Assembly (NCBI GenBank): GCA_018780145.1
Contig: JADMKA010000090.1
Span: 1-48,829 of the forward strand
Origin: Vitreoscilla sp.
Lineage (GTDB): Bacteria > Pseudomonadota > Gammaproteobacteria > Burkholderiales > Burkholderiaceae_C
Direction of reading: 5' to 3'
DNA length: 48,829 nucleotides
Part shown: positions 43,307 to 48,829 of the stretch, piece by piece
Layout: each line of letters opens with the position of its first letter
Numbering within the stretch: position 1 is the first letter of the stretch
Program-made: the position numbers and the translations under genes
Notes under the pieces: generated by a model
The model's database searches: none
What the model saw: the letters and a program-made list of their open reading frames with translations, nothing else
Told to the model about the DNA's origin: nothing

Positions 43307-44575
43307 TCAAGGGTTGAGCGAGCGCAGCTCCACGCAGAGCTGCTCCAGCAACTTCGCATCGCGCGGTGCCAGCTCACCGGCGCGCAACTGTGCCGCCCGC
43401 TCGACAGCGCGCAGGCGGAAGCTCAGCTCGTCTTCCACGCACTCCACCTCGGCCGCGTCCTGGGCCGCAACCTCGTCGGGGCTCCACAGGCCGCTGGCGT
43501 TCCAGCCGGTGCGCAGGCGCGAGAGCAGGTGCTGCGCCAGTTCCAGCGCGCCCTTCAGGTCGGGCGACTCGGCCTGCGGCAGCAGCGCGGCGGCGCGCGC
43601 CTCGGCGGCCTGCAGGGCCACGTCCAGCCGCCCCAGGCGCATGCGCACCTCACCGGCCCCATGGCTGGCCCGGCGCAGCGGTTGAGCGCGCGCGGCCTGC
43701 TCGACGCCACCGACCCAGGCCAGGTCGAACTCGCCAGGCACCACGCGCAGCGCCACGCTGACCCGTGACAGATGCGCCCGCTCGCCACGCAGCACGCCCA
43801 GCGCACCCTCGGTGACGGCCAGCAGGCGGCCCAGCGGCGAGACCGCATCGCGCCGCAGCCCATGCGGGTAACCCGAGCCGTCCAGCCGCTCGTGGTGCTC
43901 GGCGATGGCGCGCGAAACCGCGCCAGGGTAGTTGGTGAGCTGGGCGATCAGCAGGTGGCCCACGTGCGGGTGCACCACCAGCTGCTGGTAGCTGAGCACA
44001 TCCAGGCTGCGGTCGGCGTCGGCCTCGCCGTAGCGCGGGTCGATGTACATCTCGCCCAGGTCGTGCAGCAGGCCAGCCAGCATGGCCACGCGCACCTCGG
44101 CGGTGGAGCCGCCCTGCTGCAGCATCAGCGCACCGGCCAGCGCCATCGCCTGCACGGCGTGCTCGAAGCTCTCCGGCCGCGAGGCCTGCCCCGCGGTGAG
44201 CAGCAACTGCGGCACCGAGTGCAGCGGCAGGTGGATGATCTCCTTGACCAAGCGCGCGGCGTGCGGGCGCAGCAGCGCCGTGATCGGCAGATCGCGCTCC
44301 AGCAGGCTTTCGGTGGTCTGGGTCAGGGTGTAGACGGTCACCCCGTCCTCGGCCATCAGGCAGCTCTCCAGCGGGTTGCGCAGCTGCCTGTCGAGCAGGC
44401 GGCGCTGCAAGGCGCTGGACACGGGCTGGTCACGCGCCCACAGCTTGATGCCCGAGATGTCGAAGATGTCGCGCGAGGCGATGATGCTCTTCGTCTGGCT
44501 GGCCTCCAGGATGGTGGCCAGCGCATGCTGGTTGGCCGTCGAGAACGACGGGTTGCGAGGGGCCGCTGCAAGCAT
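43307..44575 (-). CDS. HD-GYP domain cyclic di-GMP phosphodiesterase-like protein
   Basis: A 422-residue soluble protein. The N-terminal 130 residues have no recognised domain. The HD-GYP region (about 135-270) contains LLHDLGEMY (catalytic His171-Asp172), the helical histidines HPHVGH (202-207) and EHHERLDGSGYPHGL (226-240), with the GYP motif at 235-237. These are the metal-binding and phosphodiesterase signature residues for hydrolysis of cyclic di-GMP. The C-terminal 150 residues are helical and charged. The ATG at 44573-44575 is preceded by GGGAG; upstream extension of the frame enters unrelated sequence. It converges on the quinone reductase-UbiA gene with 25 bases between stops. Confidence 0.88.
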   Translation of the reverse strand: MLAAAPRNPSFSTANQHALATILEASQTKSIIASRDIFDISGIKLWARDQPVSSALQRRLLDRQLRNPLESCLMAEDGVTVYTLTQTTESLLERDLPITALLRPHAARLVKEIIHLPLHSVPQLLLTAGQASRPESFEHAVQAMALAGALMLQQGGSTAEVRVAMLAGLLHDLGEMYIDPRYGEADADRSLDVLSYQQLVVHPHVGHLLIAQLTNYPGAVSRAIAEHHERLDGSGYPHGLRRDAVSPLGRLLAVTEGALGVLRGERAHLSRVSVALRVVPGEFDLAWVGGVEQAARAQPLRRASHGAGEVRMRLGRLDVALQAAEARAAALLPQAESPDLKGALELAQHLLSRLRTGWNASGLWSPDEVAAQDAAEVECVEDELSFRLRAVERAAQLRAGELAPRDAKLLEQLCVELRSLNP

Positions 44576-44636
44576 GGTGAGTCTCCCGGGGGGCGTTGTC
44601 ACCGTCAACATCGGCCGCCCGGCGGAGATCTGTAGG

Positions 44637-44655
44637 GCGATTGGTGAGCAATCGC
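44637..44655. terminator. Hairpin upstream of the HD-GYP gene
   Basis: GCGATTG and CAATCGC form a perfect 7-bp stem with a 5-nt loop, 18 bases past the end of the dienelactone hydrolase remnant and about 60 bases before the HD-GYP start. It is likely the old terminator of the decayed gene or part of the HD-GYP leader. No T-run is present. Confidence 0.4.
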
Positions 44656-44672
44656 AACGCGCCCAGATCAGG

Positions 44673-44833
44673 TCAGGTGGCGCTTGCAGAATGCGACAGT
44701 CCGCTCCCAGGACTGTTTCGCGGCCGCCTCGAAGCGCGCGCAGCCAGGCCACCGCGGCCAGGAAATCCTCGCGCGTCTTCGCCTGGTTCAGCGTGGCGAA
44801 GGCGGCGCGCGCCTTGTCCTCGTCACCTGGCCC
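44673..44833 (-). pseudogene. Doubly deleted dienelactone hydrolase remnant
   Basis: This 161-base stretch, within a 369-base gap between genes, keeps two pieces of a dienelactone hydrolase. The first reads PGDEDKARAAFATLNQAKTR then EDFLAAVAWLRA, matching the middle of the family just before its catalytic cysteine region. A frame change near 44742 leads directly into RFEAAAKQSWERTVAFCKRH and a stop at 44673-44675, the family's conserved C-terminal helix. The N-terminal third and about 110 residues carrying the catalytic Cys, Asp and His are missing. It cannot be functional. The rest of the gap (44834-44944) shows nothing recognisable, and 44576-44636 is the HD-GYP leader. Confidence 0.65.
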
Positions 44834-44944
44834 GGAAGCTCCAATGCCGCCGTTTGAGGTTGAGTTTGGCGTGCGGGCTTTGGCGCGGAATCAGGCCGGA
44901 GGAGTGCGCCCAACTCCTGCATCCAGCACCAGCGAAACAGCGCC

Positions 44945-46096
44945 TCACAACCCGGCCCCCGCATTCGGGTTGATCAGGAACTTCGCCCCTGTGGCCCGCT
45001 GTCCGTAGGTGGCGATCATGGCCGGCTGCAGGGCCTCGGCCAGCGACACCGCCTTGGCGTAGTGACTGCGGAAGGTGGTTTTCAGCTCGGCGGCCACGCG
45101 CTGCTTGAGCGCTTGCGCGGCTGCCGGGCCGATCTTCTGCAGGAACGGGAACAGCAACCAGCCGCCCATGCCCCAGGCCATGCCGAAGTGGCGGTGGAAC
45201 TCGGTCGGGCCCATGTCCAGCGCGCCGTAGAGGTAGACCTGCTTGTGGGTGGTCGAGCCGTAGCGGCTGTACTCGGTGGCTTGGCGGTTCAGCGCGGCCT
45301 CCATGCCGGTGAGGATCTGCCCGGCCAGTTTGCCGCCGCCGATGGCGTCGAAGGCGATGGTGGCGCCGGTGGCGGCCAAGGCCTCGGTCAGCTCGGCCAT
45401 GAAGCCGGGGGCGCTGCTGTCGACAACCTGTGCGGCGCCGGCCTCGCGCAGCAAGGCCACCTGCTCGGGCTTGCGCACGATGTTGACCAGGCCGATGCCG
45501 TCCTGCAGGCAGATGCGGTTCAGCATCTGGCCCAGGTTGGACGCGGCCGCGGTGTGCGCCAGCGCGGTGTGGCCCTCGCGGCGCATGGTCTCCACCATGC
45601 CGAGTGCAGTGAGCGGGTTGACGAAGGACGAGGCGCCGTCGGCGGCGCTGGCGCCCTCGGGCAGTTGCAGGCACTGCTCGACCGGCACGCAGCGCCACTG
45701 CGAGTACATCGCCCCGCCCAGCACCGCCACCCGGCGGCCCAGCAGGGCCTGGGCGGCGGCCGAGTCGCCCGCCGCCATCACCGTGCCAGCGCCCTCGTTG
45801 CCCACCGGCATCGACTGGTCCAGCCGCGCCGCCATCGCCCGCATCGCCGCCTCGGGCACGCGGGCGGTGACCACCGGCCGCTCCGCCGTGCCGCCCACCG
45901 TGGCGGTGGAGAGATCCGCCGGGCCGATGAGCAGCCCCAGGTCGGACGGGTTGATCGGCGCCGCCTCCACCCGCACCAGCACCTCGCCCGTGCGCGGCGT
46001 GGGCGTCTCGACCTCGGCAAGCGAGAGTTCCAGTTCACCGCTGCGCTTGATCAGCGAGCGCAGTTGAAGGCCGGTGCGGGGGATGGTGGCGCTCAT
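44945..46096 (-). CDS. Zinc-type alcohol dehydrogenase-like (MDR/quinone reductase) protein
   Basis: A 383-residue medium-chain dehydrogenase/reductase. The GroES-like fold opens with ELELSLAEVETPTPRTGEVL, continues with VRVEAAPINPSDLGLLIG and includes GNEGAGTVMAAG; the Rossmann region has HTAAASNLGQMLNRICLQDG, then FDAIGGGKLAGQIL. The structural and catalytic zinc ligands of classic ADH are not evident, so it belongs with the quinone reductase/enoyl-reductase side of the family. A fatty-acid or quinone substrate is possible, not shown. AAGGAG precedes the ATG. It lies 11 bases downstream of the CoA-transferase gene, which suggests a two-gene operon handling an acyl-CoA or its product. Confidence 0.85.
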   Translation of the reverse strand: MSATIPRTGLQLRSLIKRSGELELSLAEVETPTPRTGEVLVRVEAAPINPSDLGLLIGPADLSTATVGGTAERPVVTARVPEAAMRAMAARLDQSMPVGNEGAGTVMAAGDSAAAQALLGRRVAVLGGAMYSQWRCVPVEQCLQLPEGASAADGASSFVNPLTALGMVETMRREGHTALAHTAAASNLGQMLNRICLQDGIGLVNIVRKPEQVALLREAGAAQVVDSSAPGFMAELTEALAATGATIAFDAIGGGKLAGQILTGMEAALNRQATEYSRYGSTTHKQVYLYGALDMGPTEFHRHFGMAWGMGGWLLFPFLQKIGPAAAQALKQRVAAELKTTFRSHYAKAVSLAEALQPAMIATYGQRATGAKFLINPNAGAGL

Positions 46097-46107
46097 GCGT
46101 GGCTCCT

Positions 46108-47403
46108 TCAGAGCAGCTTCAGTTGCCGCGCCTGCTCGGTGAGCTCGGCGCGGAAATCCGGGTGGGCGATGCCGATCAGCGCCAGCGCGCGCTGCTTCGC
46201 CGACTTTCCGCGCAGCTGCGCCACCCCGAACTCGGTGACCACCAGGTTGATGTCGTTCTTGCTGGTGCTGACATGGGTGCCGGGGCTGAGCGAGGGCACG
46301 ATGCGCGAGATGGTGTCGCCTTTGGCGGTCGAGGGCAGCACGATGAAGGCCTTGCCGCCGCGCGAGCGGTTGGCGGCCCGCACGAAATCCGACTGGCCAC
46401 CGGTGCCCGAGTACGGCGCATGGCCCAGGCTCTCCGAGCCGCACTGGCCCAGCAGGTCGATCTGCAGGGTCGCGTTGATGGCCACCAGCTTGTCGTTCAG
46501 CCCGGCCAGCTCGGGGCTGTTGGTGGTGTTCACCGGGTGGATCTCCAGGCCCGGGTTGCGGTCCATGAAGCGGTAGAGCTTGCGCGAGCCCAGCGCGAAG
46601 GTGGCCACCATCTTGCCGGGGTGGTGGTTCTTGCGCCGGTTGTTGACCGCGCCGCTTTCCACCAGCGTCAGGATGCCGTCGCCGATCATCTCGGTGTGGA
46701 TGCCCAGGTCGTGCTTGTGGGTCAGCTGCATCACCACCGCGTCCGGGATGCCGCCGTAGCCGATCTGCAGCGTGGAGCCGTCGTCGATCAGCTCGGCCAC
46801 GTGCTTGCCGATGGCCTCCTGCACCGGGCCGATCTTCGGCAGCCCCACCTCCAGCACCGGCTCCTCGCTCTCCACCAGCGCCGCCACCTGCGACACGTGC
46901 ACATGGCAGTTGCCGTAGGCGAAGGGCACGTTGGGGTTCACCTCCAGCACCACCGCGCGGGCCTTGGCCACCGCGGCCATCGTGTAGTCGGCCCCCAGGC
47001 TGAGCGCGAAGTAGCCGTGCGAATCCATCGGCGAGGCCATGCTGAACACCACATCGGCCGGGATCTGCCCGCGCTCGATCTGCACCGGGATCTCGGAGAA
47101 GTAGTTGGGGATGAAATCGATCCAGCCCTCCTGGCCGCCGGCCCGCGTGGCGCCGCCATAGAAGAACGCGACATGGCGCACATGCTGCGCCGTCTCGCGG
47201 TCGATGTAGCCGTACTTGCGCATCGCCAGGATCTGCGCCACCTTCACGTCGTGGAAGTCGCGCCGCTGCTCGGACAGCGCCGTCAGCAACGCGGGCGGCT
47301 CGCCCACCCCGGTCGGCACGATGATGGTGTCGCCGTCGCGCACCTGGCGCACGGCATCTGCCGCCGACATGCGCTTGCGTTGGTAGAGATCCTGGTTCGA
47401 CAT
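46108..47403 (-). CDS. Acetyl-CoA hydrolase/transferase family CoA-transferase (4-hydroxybutyrate type)
   Basis: A 431-residue class I-like CoA-transferase of the acetyl-CoA hydrolase/transferase family. The active-site glutamate is in GIHTEM (Glu238, the same number as in Clostridium aminobutyricum 4-hydroxybutyrate CoA-transferase). The YSGTGGQSDF motif (331-340) forms the substrate pocket and IGYGGIPDAV the oxyanion loop. It moves CoA between acetyl-CoA or propionyl-CoA and another carboxylate. The acceptor is not settled by sequence: 4-hydroxybutyrate, butyrate and succinate are all possible. ATG at 47401-47403 was chosen because residues upstream of it are not conserved. It heads an operon with the MDR gene and is divergent from the MlaE-like gene, 138 bases away. 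Confidence 0.88.
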   Translation of the reverse strand: MSNQDLYQRKRMSAADAVRQVRDGDTIIVPTGVGEPPALLTALSEQRRDFHDVKVAQILAMRKYGYIDRETAQHVRHVAFFYGGATRAGGQEGWIDFIPNYFSEIPVQIERGQIPADVVFSMASPMDSHGYFALSLGADYTMAAVAKARAVVLEVNPNVPFAYGNCHVHVSQVAALVESEEPVLEVGLPKIGPVQEAIGKHVAELIDDGSTLQIGYGGIPDAVVMQLTHKHDLGIHTEMIGDGILTLVESGAVNNRRKNHHPGKMVATFALGSRKLYRFMDRNPGLEIHPVNTTNSPELAGLNDKLVAINATLQIDLLGQCGSESLGHAPYSGTGGQSDFVRAANRSRGGKAFIVLPSTAKGDTISRIVPSLSPGTHVSTSKNDINLVVTEFGVAQLRGKSAKQRALALIGIAHPDFRAELTEQARQLKLL

Positions 47404-47541
47404 CGGGAGCCTCGTCGTGCGGGATGGGTGCGGGAGGGTGGCCACCATTCTGCGCCGCGTCGCCTCGCCCGGTGGCGGGGCGCCTTGTGTTCGATGTCGC
47501 ACAGACCGGGCCGCCTCCCGAGCCTAGGCTGGCCCTCCACC

Positions 47542-48678
47542 ATGAAGCCATCGCCGGTGCCGCCCGCCGCCCTCACCGAAGACCCCAGCCGGGGCCTGGC
47601 CTTGTCCGGGTTCTGGACGGCCTTCGGGCTCGGCCCGATCGAGGCCAGGCTGGCGGCGCTGGGCAAGCTCGCTGGCCCCGAGTTGGTCGCGGACTGCTCG
47701 CAGATCGTGGCGCTGGACACCGCCGGCGCCTGGGTGCTTCAAGGCTTGGTGCTGCGGCTGCAGGGCGAAGGCATCGCGGTCCAGCTTCGAGGCCTGAAGC
47801 CCGCCTTCGAACGGCTGCTCGAGGCGGTGGCCACCGAGCGCGCGGCGCAGTCCGCGGCACCAGCACCGGCCCCAGCGCCGACGCGCCCGGCGCTGGAGCG
47901 CATCGGGCGCCAGGCGGTGGCCACTGCCGACGAGGCGCTGGGCTTGCTCACTTTCGTCGGCGAGAACGCGGTGGCACTGGCCGGCTGCGTGGCCCACCCG
48001 TCGCGCTGGCGGGGCCGCTCCATCCTCTACAACCTGCGCAGCGCCGGGGTGGACGCGGTGCCCATCGTCGCGCTGATGTCCTTCATGCTCGGCGTGGTGG
48101 TGGCCTACCAGGGGGCGGACCAGCTGCGCCGGTACGGCGCCAACATCTTCGTCGCGGATCTGGTGGGCCTGTCGATGCTGCGCGAGTTCGCGCCGCTGAT
48201 CACCGCCATCATCATCGCCGGCCGTTCGGGCTCGGCCTACGCCGCCCAGATCGGCACCATGGCGGTGAACGAGGAGATCGACGCGATGCGCACGCTGGGC
48301 ATCGCGCCACTGGAGCTGCTGGTGCTGCCCAAGCTGTTCGCGCTGATGCTGGCCATGCCGCTGCTGACGGTGCTGTCCGATGTCTCCGGCGTGTTCGGCG
48401 GCATGCTGATGGCGCGCAGCCAGCTCGACGTGGGCTACGGCGAATTCATCGACCGCTTCGTCAAGGCCGTCAGCCCCACTGCCTACCTGGTGGGCATCGG
48501 CAAGGCGCCGGTGTTCGCCGCCATCATCGCCGTGGTCGGCTGCTTCCAGGGCTTCCGCGCCAAGGGCGGCGCCGACAGCGTGGGCCGGCAGACCACCCGC
48601 AGCGTGGTGCAAGCCACCTTCCTGGTGATCTCGGCCGACGGCCTGTTCTCGGTCGCCTTCAGCGCGCTGGACATCTGA
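47542..48678 (+). CDS. STAS-MlaE fusion ABC transporter permease
   Basis: A 378-residue protein combining an N-terminal STAS-like domain (about 20-100, with SQIVALDTAGAWVLQG) and a full MlaE permease domain (about 125-378). MlaE markers are SIYNLRSAGVDAVPIV-like opening (here SILYNLRSAGVDAVPIVALM), the EFAPLITAIIIAGRSGSAYA segment, GTMAVNEEIDAMRTLGI and the C-terminal KGGADSVGRQTTRSVV. MlaE permeases, with MlaF ATPase and MlaD, move phospholipids between the two membranes to keep outer-membrane asymmetry. The built-in STAS domain replaces the separate MlaB protein of E. coli. The probable ATPase gene starts 21 bases downstream. Confidence 0.92.
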   Translation: MKPSPVPPAALTEDPSRGLALSGFWTAFGLGPIEARLAALGKLAGPELVADCSQIVALDTAGAWVLQGLVLRLQGEGIAVQLRGLKPAFERLLEAVATERAAQSAAPAPAPAPTRPALERIGRQAVATADEALGLLTFVGENAVALAGCVAHPSRWRGRSILYNLRSAGVDAVPIVALMSFMLGVVVAYQGADQLRRYGANIFVADLVGLSMLREFAPLITAIIIAGRSGSAYAAQIGTMAVNEEIDAMRTLGIAPLELLVLPKLFALMLAMPLLTVLSDVSGVFGGMLMARSQLDVGYGEFIDRFVKAVSPTAYLVGIGKAPVFAAIIAVVGCFQGFRAKGGADSVGRQTTRSVVQATFLVISADGLFSVAFSALDI

Positions 48679-48699
48679 CATGACTCCGAGACCTCTCGC

Positions 48700-48829
48700 A
48701 TGGCTGACACCGCGACAGACGGCGTTAGCTCCGCTGCGGTCGTTCGTGGATTGTCGTCGCATGCACCGGCTGGCGCGGCAAAGGGGCGTGCGGGCAGGCC
48801 GCGGCGCTTCGGTTCCGCGGTCGGCGCTG
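48700..48829 (+). CDS. Start of the probable MlaF-like ABC ATPase, truncated by the window
   Basis: An ATG at 48700 opens a frame reading MADTATDGVSSAAVVRGLSS, then an Ala/Gly/Arg-rich stretch and RFGSAVGA before the sequence ends. The AVVRGLS opening followed by RFG resembles the first strands of ABC ATPases, and its place 21 bases after an MlaE-type permease fits an mla operon. The alternative ATG at 48680 gives an Arg/Pro-rich, unconvincing sequence. No ATP-binding motif falls inside the window, so the call rests on context. Confidence 0.45.
   Translation, partial: MADTATDGVSSAAVVRGLSSHAPAGAAKGRAGRPRRFGSAVGA

Noticed and set aside
46099-47541. Extension of the MlaE-like frame upstream over the CoA-transferase gene
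   Set aside because: The extension is antisense to a gene with a complete active site and has no homologous domain. The STAS domain starts shortly after the ATG at 47542.

Overview
The window is chromosomal DNA from a GC-rich (by eye about two thirds G+C) Gram-negative bacterium, most likely a betaproteobacterium of the order Burkholderiales. This is inferred from the TctC/Bug solute-binding protein, MlaE, the MsbA-like exporter, DbpA, the NhaR-type LysR regulator and the strong G/C preference at codon third positions. I see no rRNA, tRNA, CRISPR array, integrase or insertion sequence. Genes are dense, on both strands, and several convergent pairs overlap at their stop codons.

Layout. 1-5 kb: truncated AI-2E/PerM permease, glutamine synthetase-like ligase, secreted astacin-type metalloprotease. 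5-12.3 kb: TctC binding protein, then a one-base-spaced pair on the minus strand. Its first gene encodes a 1300-residue lipoprotein joining a galactose-oxidase-type copper radical oxidase, a PKD domain, a YVTN propeller and a di-heme cytochrome module. The second encodes an Sco copper chaperone. A secreted subtilase follows. 12.4-19 kb: YjfB-like motility protein behind a sigma-28-like promoter, a hypothetical protein, DUF885 peptidase-like protein, CYTH-CHAD protein, MtfA-like peptidase, TPR-GGDEF diguanylate cyclase. 19-24 kb: acyltransferase 3, NDH-2-like dehydrogenase, tyrosine phosphatase, MsbA-like ABC exporter. 24-31.7 kb: solute-binding protein, secreted phytochelatin-synthase-like protein, methyltransferase, secreted propeller-like protein, MgtC/DUF4010 membrane protein, isocitrate dehydrogenase, GNAT, Tim44-like protein. 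31.7-37.9 kb: DbpA, a 52-residue basic protein, DUF4139 protein, a small membrane protein, Bax-inhibitor-1 protein, TerC, NhaR. 37.9-41 kb: a translationally coupled pair of eukaryote-like genes, SUV3-type RNA helicase and RIO1-type kinase. 41-48.8 kb: two small proteins, a flavodoxin-fold quinone reductase fused to a UbiA prenyltransferase, HD-GYP phosphodiesterase, a doubly deleted dienelactone hydrolase remnant, an alcohol-dehydrogenase-like and CoA-transferase pair, and a STAS-MlaE permease with the start of its probable ATPase.

The most interesting items are the copper oxidase/di-heme fusion paired with Sco; the SUV3-RIO1 operon; the quinone reductase-UbiA fusion; and a dispersed intergenic element of about 90 bp whose hairpin stems carry compensatory base changes, present in four copies, two of them in tandem.
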